Below, piece after piece: positions 40,363-49,284 of a DNA stretch of 64,000 bases. The stretch lies in the NCBI GenBank assembly GCA_963664255.1, contig OY760938.1, forward strand, positions 682,001-746,000, written 5' to 3'. Numbering within the stretch: position 1 is the first letter of the stretch; each line of letters opens with the position of its first letter. The position numbers were made by a program, and so were the translations under genes. Origin of the DNA: G963663775 sp963664255 (lineage in GTDB: Bacteria; Bacillota; Clostridia; Oscillospirales; Butyricicoccaceae). The notes beneath the pieces were generated by a model that saw only the letters and a list, made by a program, of their open reading frames with translations, was not told the origin of the DNA and searched no databases.

Positions 40363-41589
40363 CTATTTTGCGGCGCACTGTCCCGCCAAATATCCGGTTG
40401 ACCACGCAATTTGCAAATTAAATCCACCGGTATACGCATCCACATCCAAAATTTCGCCTGCGAAGAACAACCCCGCCACCTGCTTGGATTCCATGGTTTT
40501 CGGCGAAACCTCACGTGTGCTGATGCCGCCGCTAGTGATAATCGCCTCTTCAATCGGACGTTTTCCTGCAATCGCAATCGGAAACGCTTTGAGCAGCCGC
40601 AAAAAGGTGCGTCTTTGCTCTTTGGTGATGCTGTGTACCTTTTGGTGCGGCGCAATACCTGCCATATGGATGATGACAGGTATCAATTTGCGTGGCAGTA
40701 ACTCGCCCAACCCATTGATAAAATCGCTGTTGCGATGCTTTTCAAAATCACCAAGCAGACGTTTGTCCAAGGTTTTTTCATCCAACGCCGGTTTCAAATC
40801 AATTTCCAAGCGATAGGGTTTCTGTTTGCGCATATGTGCCGATGCACTCAAAATGAGCGGTCCGGAAACGCCAAAATGCGTAAACAGCATCTCGCCAAAA
40901 TCCTGATGAATTTTTTTATCCTGCTCAAACAACGTCACCTGCACATTGCGCAAGGAAAGCCCCATCATGTCACGGCAATTTGTGCCGTTCTCCACCAACG
41001 GCACAAGAGAAGGGGTTGGCGGCACTACCGTGTGCCCCAGTGCCTGCGCGAAACGATAGCCATCACCAGTAGAACCCGTCAGCGGATAGGAAGCCCCGCC
41101 GGTCGCCAAAATCACACGGTCTGCCGCATAGGTTTGGCTTGCCGTTTGTACCCCACTGACAGTGCCGTTTGCGGCTTGGATGCCCGTAACTGTTTCCCGA
41201 ACCAACTGCACGCCTTGCTTTTTGACAAAGCGCAGCAGCGCATCAATGACATCTGCCGCACGGTCAGAGGCTGGAAACACGCGGTTTCCACGCTCGATTT
41301 TCAGCGGAACGCCCAATTCCTCAAAAAATGCATAGGTCTGTGCAGGGTCAAATGCGTGCAATGCGCTGTGCAGAAACCGTCCGTTGCACGGCACATTGGC
41401 AAGCACGGTTGGAATATCGCAATGATTCATCACATTACAGCGACCTTTTCCTGTGATATACAGCTTTCTGCCCACTTTTTCATTTTTTTCAAACAGCAAT
41501 ACCTTTGCGCCGTTTTGTGCCGCAATGCCGGCGGCAAGCAGCCCTGCAGCACCGCCCCCGATGACTGCAACCGTATGTTTCCCGTTCAT
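40363..41589 (-). CDS. HI0933-family FAD/NAD(P)-dependent oxidoreductase
   Basis: A 408-residue flavoprotein. The N-terminal dinucleotide motif VIGGGAAGLLAAGIAAQNGAKVLLFEKN binds FAD; GRKLYITGKGRCNVMN is the family signature; ATGGASYPLTGSTGDGY and the C-terminal GGISTREVSPKTMESK and GLFFAGEILDVDAYTGGFNLQIAWSTG complete the fold. The physiological substrate of this family (BaiN-like) is mostly unknown. It overlaps the RpiR regulator gene by four bases. Confidence 0.9.
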   Translation of the reverse strand: MNGKHTVAVIGGGAAGLLAAGIAAQNGAKVLLFEKNEKVGRKLYITGKGRCNVMNHCDIPTVLANVPCNGRFLHSALHAFDPAQTYAFFEELGVPLKIERGNRVFPASDRAADVIDALLRFVKKQGVQLVRETVTGIQAANGTVSGVQTASQTYAADRVILATGGASYPLTGSTGDGYRFAQALGHTVVPPTPSLVPLVENGTNCRDMMGLSLRNVQVTLFEQDKKIHQDFGEMLFTHFGVSGPLILSASAHMRKQKPYRLEIDLKPALDEKTLDKRLLGDFEKHRNSDFINGLGELLPRKLIPVIIHMAGIAPHQKVHSITKEQRRTFLRLLKAFPIAIAGKRPIEEAIITSGGISTREVSPKTMESKQVAGLFFAGEILDVDAYTGGFNLQIAWSTGYLAGQCAAK

Positions 41590-42449
41590 TCTTCCTCCGG
41601 CTTCTCATAAACCTGATACTGGTCCCAAATGCTCTCCAACCGTTCAAAGGTTTTCTCTACTTCTGCTTTTTGCTTCATCCCAACTGCAACAATCAGCGCA
41701 TTGATGACCGAAAGCGGTGCCACCAGCGAATCCACAAACGATGCCATGTCACTTTTGGCAATCAGCGTATGGTCCGCACAGCGATTGAGCGGCGAACGCC
41801 CCGAATCGGTCAATGCAACCACACAAGCGCCGCAATCCTTGGCGTATTGCATCGCCGAAAGCGTCCGCTTGGAGTAGCGAGGGAAGCTGATGCCAATCAG
41901 CACATCCTCTTCCCCAATGCGCATAATCTGCTCAAAGGTTTCACTCATGCCCGCCGCATTGATGACCCGCACATTATCAAACAGCAGCGTAAAATAGAAT
42001 CCCAAAAAGTTGGCGAGCGCAGACGAGGACCGCACCCCCAAAATGTAGATACGCTTTGCACGCAAAATGGCATCCACCGTCCCCTGAAAGGCATGGTGAT
42101 CCATCTCGTCCAGTGTCATGCGGATTTTTTCAATATCGGCATTGAGCACCGCGTGCATCACATCACGGTCACCCATGCGGTCGCTGGTCACCTCCATGCG
42201 CTGGACAGATGTCAGCTTATTGCGAATCATTTCCTGCAACGCCTTTTGCAGCTGCGGATAGCCATCGTATCCCAGCTCGGTTGCAAAGCGCACCACGGTG
42301 GATTCACTCACCCCAACGTTGGTACCCAAGCGGCTCGCCGTCATAAATGCCGCCTTTTCATAATGTTCTATAATATATCGGGCAATCAGCCGCTGCCCTT
42401 TTGAAAAATCGCCAAGACTCCCGTGAATCTTCGACATTAAGTCGTTCAT
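41586..42449 (-). CDS. MurR/RpiR-family regulator
   Basis: A 287-residue regulator: an N-terminal helix-turn-helix (TASRLGTNVGVSESTVVRFATELGYDGYPQLQ) and a SIS sugar-phosphate-binding domain (IYILGVRSSSALANFLGFYF, VLIGISFPRYSKRTLSAMQYAKDCGACVVALTDSG). Such proteins sense phosphorylated sugars. AAAGGAAAG precedes the ATG. No sugar-use genes are adjacent; the gene overlaps the HI0933-type flavoprotein, so its target may be elsewhere. Confidence 0.92.
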   Translation of the reverse strand: MNDLMSKIHGSLGDFSKGQRLIARYIIEHYEKAAFMTASRLGTNVGVSESTVVRFATELGYDGYPQLQKALQEMIRNKLTSVQRMEVTSDRMGDRDVMHAVLNADIEKIRMTLDEMDHHAFQGTVDAILRAKRIYILGVRSSSALANFLGFYFTLLFDNVRVINAAGMSETFEQIMRIGEEDVLIGISFPRYSKRTLSAMQYAKDCGACVVALTDSGRSPLNRCADHTLIAKSDMASFVDSLVAPLSVINALIVAVGMKQKAEVEKTFERLESIWDQYQVYEKPEEE

Positions 42450-42535
42450 AGCTCTTTCCTTTGCTTTTATTTAGAATTCTCTTTCTTTATTGTAGGCAGA
42501 AAACTGTAAAAATGCAAGATGTTTTGCACAAACTT

Positions 42536-43279
42536 TCACTTAGAACCTGTATTCTCTTCTTCCGGAAGGATTGCCGCCTTTTGCAGCAGCTGCAGTTCTT
42601 TTGTTGTCAGTGCCCGCCACTTGCCGACCGGCAATGATGGGTCAAGTGATACCTTGCCGATGGATTCCCGCTTTAATCGGCGCACCGACAGCCCACACTC
42701 TTCACACATTTTACGAATCTGGCGATTGCGTCCCTCGTGAATGATGAGCCGTATCGTCGCACGGTCTTCCTCCTGCCGCACAATGAACACCCTTGCCGGC
42801 TGAATGGTATGCCCATCAATCTCCATCGGATTTTCCAATTCCGGAATGCGCGCCAAATTGCCGCGAACACTGACCAGATAGGTCTTGTCTACATCATGCC
42901 GCGGGTGGGTCAGCTGATAGGCGAGGTCACCGTCATTGGTCATAATCAGCAAGCCTTCCGAATCATGGTCGAGCCGCCCCACTGGGAACACGCGCGCACC
43001 GCAGCCCTTGACTAGCTGCGAAACGTCACGCCGCCCCTTTTCATCATGCAGCGTGGTGACAAAGCCACGCGGCTTGTGCAGCATCAAATATACCTTGGCT
43101 TCTTTGCCGCCAATGGGTTTACCGTCTACACAAATCCGCTGCTTTTGTGCATCTGCACGGTCGCCCAGCTTGGCTTTTCTGCCGTCCACGGTCACACGAC
43201 CTGCACTGATGATTTCTTCCGAAGCGCGGCGCGAACAAATGCCCGCCTGCGACAAAATTTTCTGTAATCTTTCCTGCAT
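42536..43279 (-). CDS. rluB: RsuA/RluB-family pseudouridine synthase
   Basis: A 247-residue protein: an N-terminal S4 RNA-binding domain (RLQKILSQAGICSRRASEEIISAGRVTVDG), then the catalytic domain with the Asp motif GRLDHDSEGLLIMTNDG, and the HEGRNRQIRKMCE motif. It isomerises a uridine in 23S rRNA. The start at 43279 follows GGAG; the ORF's first ATG at 43291 lacks a site. The scpA-scpB-...-rluB order is a common Firmicute arrangement. Confidence 0.92.
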   Translation of the reverse strand: MQERLQKILSQAGICSRRASEEIISAGRVTVDGRKAKLGDRADAQKQRICVDGKPIGGKEAKVYLMLHKPRGFVTTLHDEKGRRDVSQLVKGCGARVFPVGRLDHDSEGLLIMTNDGDLAYQLTHPRHDVDKTYLVSVRGNLARIPELENPMEIDGHTIQPARVFIVRQEEDRATIRLIIHEGRNRQIRKMCEECGLSVRRLKRESIGKVSLDPSLPVGKWRALTTKELQLLQKAAILPEEENTGSK

Positions 43280-43321
43280 ATTTTTCTCCATTCTATTTTG
43301 GATACCCCAATCGCTATGCGC

Positions 43322-44416
43322 TTACATCGGGTGTATCTTATCCCAAAGCTGTTCTAAAATTCCTTTTTCCGGCGGCAGCAGTGCCGCTCCCTGCACAAAG
43401 CGCAGGGTATCCTGAGCCAAAACGGTGTCTTCGCAGCAATATGCAATCGTTCCATACACACTGCCCGCATGAATTGGCGCATAAGTAAACCGCGCACCCA
43501 TATATTTTGTGTACAGATTTTGATATTCCTCTGCCGTCAAATACAGTTCCAGTGTATTTTGTGCCGCAATCGGCAAGCTCCCGCCACTGCCGCCAATCAC
43601 TGGCTGGTGGCGCAGCACATCACCTGCATGATGCAGGGTATAGGCTTTATATTGCGCAAATCCGTTTTCCAACATGGTGATATGGTCATTCCAGTCATCT
43701 GGTGCATTGAGTGTCACCCCAATCAGCCGCCGCCCATTTCGTTCTGCCGCCGATACCAAGCAGCGTCCGCTTTTTTTAGTGAAACCAGTTTTAACCCCCA
43801 CCGCATCGGCGTAATAGCGCAGCAATTTATTGTGATTTGTCATATAACGTCCATTTTCGGCATAGGATTTGGTCGCGACAATTTCTCGAAAGGTTGCATT
43901 CTGCATGGCGTACGCCGCAAGCGTTGCCAGTTCCCGCGCGGTGGTATAATGGGTTTCACCATCCAAGCCGTTCGGATTGTCAAAATGCGTGTGTGTCAGA
44001 CCCAATCGCACGGCTGTTTCGTTCATTTCTGCAACGAACGCTTCCATGCCGCCGCATTCTCCAGCAATGGCAAGTGCCGCATCATTGCCACTGAGCAGCA
44101 GCAAGCCATACAAGGTTTCCCGCAGGGTCAGCTGTTCCCCTTCCTTCAGATACATCGAAGAACCTTCCACCAGCGTATAGTCCCTTTTCACCGTATAAAC
44201 TCTGTCCAAATCAGATTGCTCAATCGCAACGATTGCCGTCATAATTTTTGTTGTAGATGCCATAGGAAGCTGTTCATCCGCATTTTGCGCAAACAACACC
44301 GCGCCTGTCATGCCGTCTATCAAAATTGCGCTCTGTGCACTGACAGCGTCCACACGCAAAAAGGCACAGAGCATTCCCAAAAGCACCAAAAAACCGATTT
44401 TACAAACCTTATGCAT
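43322..44416 (-). CDS. dacF: D-alanyl-D-alanine carboxypeptidase (penicillin-binding, S11)
   Basis: A 364-residue exported enzyme. Signal peptide at 1-27; active-site STTK at S54-K57, SGN at 109-111 and KTG in VGVKTGFTKKSGR near 210, then a C-terminal beta domain. It trims the terminal D-Ala from peptidoglycan side chains. The position beside scpAB, gerW and DUF2953 matches DacF, the sporulation-linked enzyme, so the symbol is inferred from context. The ATG at 44416 with GGGGAA is chosen over 44443. Confidence 0.9.
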   Translation of the reverse strand: MHKVCKIGFLVLLGMLCAFLRVDAVSAQSAILIDGMTGAVLFAQNADEQLPMASTTKIMTAIVAIEQSDLDRVYTVKRDYTLVEGSSMYLKEGEQLTLRETLYGLLLLSGNDAALAIAGECGGMEAFVAEMNETAVRLGLTHTHFDNPNGLDGETHYTTARELATLAAYAMQNATFREIVATKSYAENGRYMTNHNKLLRYYADAVGVKTGFTKKSGRCLVSAAERNGRRLIGVTLNAPDDWNDHITMLENGFAQYKAYTLHHAGDVLRHQPVIGGSGGSLPIAAQNTLELYLTAEEYQNLYTKYMGARFTYAPIHAGSVYGTIAYCCEDTVLAQDTLRFVQGAALLPPEKGILEQLWDKIHPM

Positions 44417-44519
44417 ATCATTTCCCCACAATCCGTCAAACAAAGAGGAGGCCTACCCATACCAAAACTATACGAGTAGGCCACATCCGATATGCATCGC
44501 CTGCCAATAAAAAAGGGGG

Positions 44520-44936
44520 TTATTCTTTTGGTTCTTCCGTAGCTTTTGCGGCACTTTTTCGCTCCTCAAAGAAGCAGGATACCTTATTGATGGCGTTTGG
44601 AAGCATTTCCACCAAGCGGTCTGCTGTGCTGTCTGCCTGTGCATTGATGGGCAGCATATGCGCGCCCTCCTTGTCAATGATGAGGAACGCCACCGGCACC
44701 ACCGTGACGCCTGCACCACCGCCGCCGCCAAAGCACACAGGTGTGTTCTCCTTCGCGTGTCTGGACACATGGTCACTGCCGCCCGATGCAAACCCAAAGC
44801 TCACGCGTGAAATCGGAATGACCGTCACGCCATCCGGTGTTAAAATCGGCTTTCCCACTACCGTATTGGCGTCCACCATCTGCTTGATTTTTTCCATCGT
44901 CGCATTCATCAAATCACTGATTGGATGTTCATTCAT
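44520..44936 (-). CDS. gerW: GerW-family sporulation protein (YtfJ)
   Basis: A 138-residue protein with the family core ANTVVGKPILTPDGVTVIPISRVSFGFASGG, a CFGGGGGAGVTVVPVAFLI stretch and a charged tail. In Bacillus YtfJ/GerW is a forespore protein needed for germination. It overlaps the upstream DUF2953 gene by four bases, as in many spore formers, which supports the call. A hairpin-rich 100 bases follow before dacF. Confidence 0.93.
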   Translation of the reverse strand: MNEHPISDLMNATMEKIKQMVDANTVVGKPILTPDGVTVIPISRVSFGFASGGSDHVSRHAKENTPVCFGGGGGAGVTVVPVAFLIIDKEGAHMLPINAQADSTADRLVEMLPNAINKVSCFFEERKSAAKATEEPKE

Positions 44937-45556
44937 ACATCTGCCTCCTCATCTACTTTGAGCAAGTGTTTCAACTCTTTCAGCTTCTGTCTATTTTGCA
45001 GCAATCCCCATAAAACGCCAATCAACCGCACAGAAGCTTCGGCTTCCGCCTCCCATGTGGTTTTCGATGCTTCAAAATCAGCATCCAACGCAATTTTACC
45101 GTTCTTAATGTTAAAATTCTGTTCCAAATATGGATATACCATACCCACAATCGCACTGCACGTGCCCAATAGTATGCCCGTGGTCGCTGCATCCTTTGTA
45201 CCAAGCAAAACGTCTATTTTAAGCGTTTGCAAATGCAGATTGCCGCGCATATCCTCCAGAAAATCCAGTACTACATAGAAAATCGAACCCAAATCGCGCT
45301 TGGGTTGGTTTTCTGGCTTGGGCTTGTCCGCTTTTTTCGGCTTTGACTTTTTGGGTTTCTCTGCCTTATTGGTTGCTCGTTTCCCGCGTGGACGCAGACG
45401 GATACGAAACCAGCCAACACCAACCCAAATCGTATGCTGACCGTTTTTTCCACGATACCGCACCCACGTCCGCACAAACACCATCACCAACGTGAAAAAC
45501 AGCAAAAACACCACAAGACCTAATAGAATGGTCAGCAGAAGCTTGGCAACCAACAC
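44933..45556 (-). CDS. DUF2953 membrane protein
   Basis: A 207-residue protein with one strong N-terminal membrane helix (LLLTILLGLVVFLLFFTLVMVFV), a Lys/Pro-rich linker (residues 60-85) and a C-terminal domain with LKIDVLLGTKDAATTGILLGT, the DUF2953 signature. Its function is unknown, but the gene is regularly placed before gerW (ytfI-ytfJ order) in spore formers, and here the two overlap by four bases. Confidence 0.88.
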   Translation of the reverse strand: MLVAKLLLTILLGLVVFLLFFTLVMVFVRTWVRYRGKNGQHTIWVGVGWFRIRLRPRGKRATNKAEKPKKSKPKKADKPKPENQPKRDLGSIFYVVLDFLEDMRGNLHLQTLKIDVLLGTKDAATTGILLGTCSAIVGMVYPYLEQNFNIKNGKIALDADFEASKTTWEAEAEASVRLIGVLWGLLQNRQKLKELKHLLKVDEEADV

Positions 45557-45562
45557 TGCACA

Positions 45563-46129
45563 TCACTCCGTTCTCTGCTGCACATCTTCCAACCGCAGCT
45601 GGTCCTCTGCACCGGTGAGTTCCGGCAACGATGGCAGCTCCGCCAAGCTTTTGATGGCAAACGCCCGCAAAAATGCTGTGGTGGTGCGAAACAGAATCGG
45701 ACGCCCCGGCACATCCAGCCGTCCGCACTCTTCAATCAGCCCCTTTTCCAGCAGCATCGCCACCGTGCCGCCACTGTCTACACCCCGCAGCTGCTCCATA
45801 AACGCGCGCGTCACCGGCTGCCGATAGGCAATAATCGACAGCACCTCCAGTGCCGCCTGACTGAGCGTGGGAGCACGGCGATTTTCCGTTGCGCGACGGA
45901 TGTACTGTGCATACTCAGGTCGACTGCACAGCTGCACCTTATTTTCCATGCGCACCAGCATGATGCCGCGCCGCTCAAAATCATATTGGTTTTCCAGATT
46001 GACCAAGGCAAGCAGCACTGCATCTCGATTGACCTCCAGAATTTCCTGCAGCCTATCGATGGTAATCGGGTCACCTACCGCAAATAGGATGCCTTCTATG
46101 ATTTTTTCTATCGTTTCCTGTTGCTTCAT
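45563..46129 (-). CDS. scpB: Segregation and condensation protein B
   Basis: A 188-residue protein of two winged helices (IEGILFAVGDPITIDRLQEIL; LSQAALEVLSIIAYRQPVTRAFMEQLRGVDSGG, GLIEECGRLDVPGRPILFRTT). With ScpA and SMC it forms the bacterial condensin. Its ATG overlaps the scpA stop by four bases. Confidence 0.95.
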   Translation of the reverse strand: MKQQETIEKIIEGILFAVGDPITIDRLQEILEVNRDAVLLALVNLENQYDFERRGIMLVRMENKVQLCSRPEYAQYIRRATENRRAPTLSQAALEVLSIIAYRQPVTRAFMEQLRGVDSGGTVAMLLEKGLIEECGRLDVPGRPILFRTTTAFLRAFAIKSLAELPSLPELTGAEDQLRLEDVQQRTE

Positions 46130-46860
46130 ACCTGCTCCTCTGCCGCCGTTTCCTCCGAAAGCACCAAGGAGGTATTCTCCCCTTCTCCCTCAATCTGAAT
46201 CCGTCTTGTCTTGGAAAGCTCCAGCACCGCCAAAAAGGTTGCCACGACTTCCGAACGGCTGGCTGCCCCCTCAAACAAGCTGTGGAACAGCAAATTCGTC
46301 TTTTGCAAAAACCTGCGTAGAATGATGGTGATACGGCTGTTCACAGACACCGGCTCATAGCCCACAATGCCTGTGAAGGCTTCGATTGGCGGTGGCATAC
46401 GATGCCGCACCTTTTGCACCATGCCCTTTGCCGCACGCACAAGCTCCTGCACAGTTCCATGATATTCCACTGGCTGTGCAGATACTTTCGGCTCTGGGGA
46501 TTTCACAAAAATATCCATCCCATAGTCTGCCTGCTGCCGAAAATAAGGCGTAACCTTTTGAATCCGCTGATATTCCAGCAGCATTTCCACCAGCTGTGCA
46601 CGCGGGTCCTCTGCCTCTTCCTCGTCTTCCTGCTTGGGCAGCAGCATTTTGGATTTGATGAGCACCAGCTGTGCCGCCATGGAAATAAAATCACCGGCAA
46701 TGTCCATATCCAGATCCTGCGCTGTTTCTAAGATTTGCATGTATTGTTCCAAGATTTCAGAAATCGGAATATCATAAATGCTGACCTTATTTTTTGCAAT
46801 CAGATGCAGCAGCAAATCCAGTGGGCCTTCAAAATGGTCTAAGTGAAACGTAATTCCCAT
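46126..46860 (-). CDS. scpA: Segregation and condensation protein A
   Basis: A 244-residue kleisin: the N-terminal HLDHFEGPLDLLLHLIAKNKVSIYDIPISEILEQY binds the SMC neck and the C-terminal winged helix (SRSEVVATFLAVLELSKTRRIQIEGEG) the SMC head. The start at 46860 is the family start and has GAGG upstream; the frame extends to 46974 but overlaps the M50 gene there. Confidence 0.95.
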   Translation of the reverse strand: MGITFHLDHFEGPLDLLLHLIAKNKVSIYDIPISEILEQYMQILETAQDLDMDIAGDFISMAAQLVLIKSKMLLPKQEDEEEAEDPRAQLVEMLLEYQRIQKVTPYFRQQADYGMDIFVKSPEPKVSAQPVEYHGTVQELVRAAKGMVQKVRHRMPPPIEAFTGIVGYEPVSVNSRITIILRRFLQKTNLLFHSLFEGAASRSEVVATFLAVLELSKTRRIQIEGEGENTSLVLSEETAAEEQV

Positions 46861-46870
46861 AAAACCAGCC

Positions 46871-47554
46871 TCATCCAAGAAAAAGAGCACTGTATATGCC
46901 CACCGACAGCTGATATACCGCATTGGTGGCAGTCGAAATGAAAATGTGCAATCCACCGAACCAAACGACCACAACCAGAATCAAAACCACAATGCTTTGG
47001 TATTTTTGGAAAAAGACATTCCACTTTGCCTGCATCCGAAACGGCAAAATCGCTTGCAAAATGCGCGAACCATCCATCGGATAGACTGGAATCAGATTGA
47101 ACACGCCCAACCCAACCGACATCTGTGCCACATAAAAAAGAAACATAGAAACCGCCTGCGCAAAGGTGTTGCTGTCCGCCAAATGCTGTGTGTACAATGC
47201 CATATACAGCATAAAAGACACGATTGCAAGCAAGAAATTGGATAATGGCCCTGCCAGTGCCGTCATCGCCATGCCTAATTTTTTGTGCTTAAAATTGGAG
47301 ATATTGACAGGAACAGGTCGCGCCCATCCAAATCCCAACAGCAGCAGGCACACAAATCCAACAGGGTCCAGATGTGCCAATGGGTCAAATGTCAACCGTC
47401 CTGCATTTTTTGCGGTACGGTCGCCAAAAAGATATGCCGTGACGCCGTGCGCCAGCTCATGAATGACCAAGCACAGCACCACTGCGGGCAGAATCAACGC
47501 CAATGAAATCAGCGACTGCTGCAAATTACCGCTCATAAGTGTTTGTATCAGCAA
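46871..47554 (-). CDS. Site-2-type membrane metalloprotease (M50)
   Basis: A 227-residue membrane protein with the zinc motif HELAHG at about 32-37 and the third ligand in NLIPVYPMDGSR near 160. This short form (YwhC/Rv0359-like) is found near scpAB in many Firmicutes; its substrate is unknown. A TTG start at 47554 is used: GGAGGAG stands five bases upstream, whereas the ATG at 47536 is too far away. Confidence 0.9.
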   Translation of the reverse strand: MLIQTLMSGNLQQSLISLALILPAVVLCLVIHELAHGVTAYLFGDRTAKNAGRLTFDPLAHLDPVGFVCLLLLGFGWARPVPVNISNFKHKKLGMAMTALAGPLSNFLLAIVSFMLYMALYTQHLADSNTFAQAVSMFLFYVAQMSVGLGVFNLIPVYPMDGSRILQAILPFRMQAKWNVFFQKYQSIVVLILVVVVWFGGLHIFISTATNAVYQLSVGIYSALFLG

Positions 47555-47629
47555 AATGGCTCCTCCGATGTCCTAAGATCCTGCAAAATCTTCTTTGCAG
47601 CTGCTCTCACAAAATCATGTTTGCTCTAT

Positions 47630-47658
47630 AGTATACCTGTTTTTCCCGCCAAAAACAA
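47630..47658 (-). promoter_or_regulatory. Promoter of the M50-scpAB-gerW block
   Basis: TTGTTT (47658-47653), 17 bases, TATACT (47635-47630) on the minus strand, about 75 bases before the TTG start. A CTGCAAA/TTTGCAG hairpin lies in the leader. Confidence 0.65.
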
Positions 47659-47741
47659 GTATCTGCAAGAACTTCACAAAATAAACTATACCCGCATAAA
47701 TACCTATCAATTCCCTGTTTTATGGATTTACCGGCATAAAT

Positions 47742-48884
47742 TCATTCTTTTTGCTCCTGCAGGGCGATGGTGCGATAGCGTTTTCCGAACCGTCGCACCT
47801 CACCAAGTGTATTGAATGCCCCCAAAGAAACCCGCACAGTGCCTGTTTCCTCCGTGCCTGCATTTTGATGCGCCAACGGTGCACAGTGCAGACCTGCGCG
47901 CACACAAACCCCCTGTTCCGCCAATCGCTCTGCGATGGATTCACTGGACAGCTGCCGATGCCGAAAGGACAACACCCCGCATTGCAGCCCTTCGTTTTCT
48001 GCGGCAAACACCTGTGTGTCGGGCACACTCTGCAACGCTTCAACCAAGGTATGCAGCAGCAGCTTTTCATGCCGCAAAATCTGCCCTGCACCACGCCGCA
48101 GCACAAACCGAATCCCCTCTGTCAGTCCCGCAATCCCCGGCACATTGAGGGTGCCGCTTTCCCAGCGGTCGGGCAAAAAATCCGGCTGCTGCAGCTGTGC
48201 GGAAAGGCTTCCTGTGCCGCCCTGCAGCAGCGTTCTCTGCAAGCGGTCGGAAAGCACCAGCAAAATCCCCGTGCCCTGTGGTCCGTAGAGTGCCTTATGC
48301 CCCGGCATACAAACCGCCGCCAAGCTTTGATACCGCCTGACTGGAATGTCCAAAACCCCTGCCGACTGGGAGGCATCCAAAATCAGCGGAATGTCATAAG
48401 CTGTCAGCAGTGCATCCAAGCCCTCCAGCGGGGCAATCGCGCCAAATACATTGGAAACGTGATTGATGATAAACAGATTTACCCCTGCCGCAATCGCCTG
48501 TTCTGCCGCACGCAGCATGGCAAGCGGCTCAAACAGCGGACTTTGCAGCACATGATAGCGAATGTTACGTTCGACCAATGGTCTGACGACCGAATTATGC
48601 TCCATTGCAGAAATTGCCACTACCGTATCGGCTTCACACAGCCCATGAATGGCAAGATTCAGTGCGTGCGTTGCATTATAGGTGAACACCACGCGTGTGC
48701 AGTCCTCCACCCCAAACAATTCCGCCGCCGCTTCTCGGCATTGATACACCAATTCTCCCGCATGGATGGCAGGACGATGTCCACTGCGTCCCGCACCCGC
48801 CGCCGTATATATAGCCGTGAGCGTTGCCTGCCCCACTCGTTTGGGTTTGCGCAATGTGGTTGCCGCATTGTCAAAGTAAATCAT
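47742..48884 (-). CDS. Cysteine desulfurase-like class V aminotransferase
   Basis: A 380-residue PLP enzyme. MIYFDNAATT at the start, FTYNATHALNLAIHG, the PLP lysine in MPGHKALYGPQGTG (about 205) and the catalytic loop Cys in RAGLHCAPLAH identify the cysteine desulfurase / selenocysteine lyase family. The RAGxHCAPLAH form is that of the group often next to DUF3343, thought to serve sulfur or selenium transfer. The start at 48884 follows GAGGGGAAG. The DUF3343 gene lies 54 bases upstream on the same strand. Confidence 0.9.
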   Translation of the reverse strand: MIYFDNAATTLRKPKRVGQATLTAIYTAAGAGRSGHRPAIHAGELVYQCREAAAELFGVEDCTRVVFTYNATHALNLAIHGLCEADTVVAISAMEHNSVVRPLVERNIRYHVLQSPLFEPLAMLRAAEQAIAAGVNLFIINHVSNVFGAIAPLEGLDALLTAYDIPLILDASQSAGVLDIPVRRYQSLAAVCMPGHKALYGPQGTGILLVLSDRLQRTLLQGGTGSLSAQLQQPDFLPDRWESGTLNVPGIAGLTEGIRFVLRRGAGQILRHEKLLLHTLVEALQSVPDTQVFAAENEGLQCGVLSFRHRQLSSESIAERLAEQGVCVRAGLHCAPLAHQNAGTEETGTVRVSLGAFNTLGEVRRFGKRYRTIALQEQKE

Positions 48885-48938
48885 CCTGTCTTCCCCTCTG
48901 CATATCTGCACATCGACCCATGCAACCTTAGAACCGGT

Positions 48939-49160
48939 TTACGGAATGTCCGCACGAATTTTGCATGGCACAAAGTTGGTTTCCTGCATCCGCCGTTTTG
49001 CCGCTTCCAACTGATTTTCTAAAATCCGAATGGCATATTCACAAGAGCTGGAGCCTTCCTGTCGGGGTGGTTTGGTCAATAGTCCACGGATACCCGCCCC
49101 TTCCAGCAGTCTGGATGCCTTGAGCGCCTCTGTTTGAGAGCGAAAAATCAAATAAATCAT
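48939..49160 (-). CDS. DUF3343 protein, possible sulfur/selenium carrier
   Basis: A 73-residue protein beginning MIYLIFRSQTEALKASRLLEGAGIRGLL, with SSSCEYAIRI carrying the conserved Cys and a C-terminal CKI. DUF3343 proteins are small, TusA-like in size and usually encoded next to a class V cysteine desulfurase, as here. A carrier role is inferred from this pairing. Confidence 0.85.
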   Translation of the reverse strand: MIYLIFRSQTEALKASRLLEGAGIRGLLTKPPRQEGSSSCEYAIRILENQLEAAKRRMQETNFVPCKIRADIP

Positions 49161-49241
49161 CTGTTCCTACTCACCACCTGTATTCGTGTGTGTTCCATTC
49201 TATGCACGCCATATGCTTTTGGACACGATGCCCACACAGAA

Positions 49242-49275
49242 AAAAAACGGATTCCCCTAAAAGAATCCGTTTTTT
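49242..49275 (-). terminator. Terminator of the methionine operon
   Basis: AAAAAACGGATTC and GAATCCGTTTTTT around CCCCTAAA, ten bases past the metH stop. Confidence 0.9.
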
Positions 49276-49284
49276 GACGCGCTA

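Noticed and set aside
44463..44519. AGGCCTAC/GTAGGCC hairpin between gerW and dacF as a terminator
   Set aside because: There is no T run on the minus strand, and the genes look like one transcription unit; it may be a processing site, but nothing supports a specific role.
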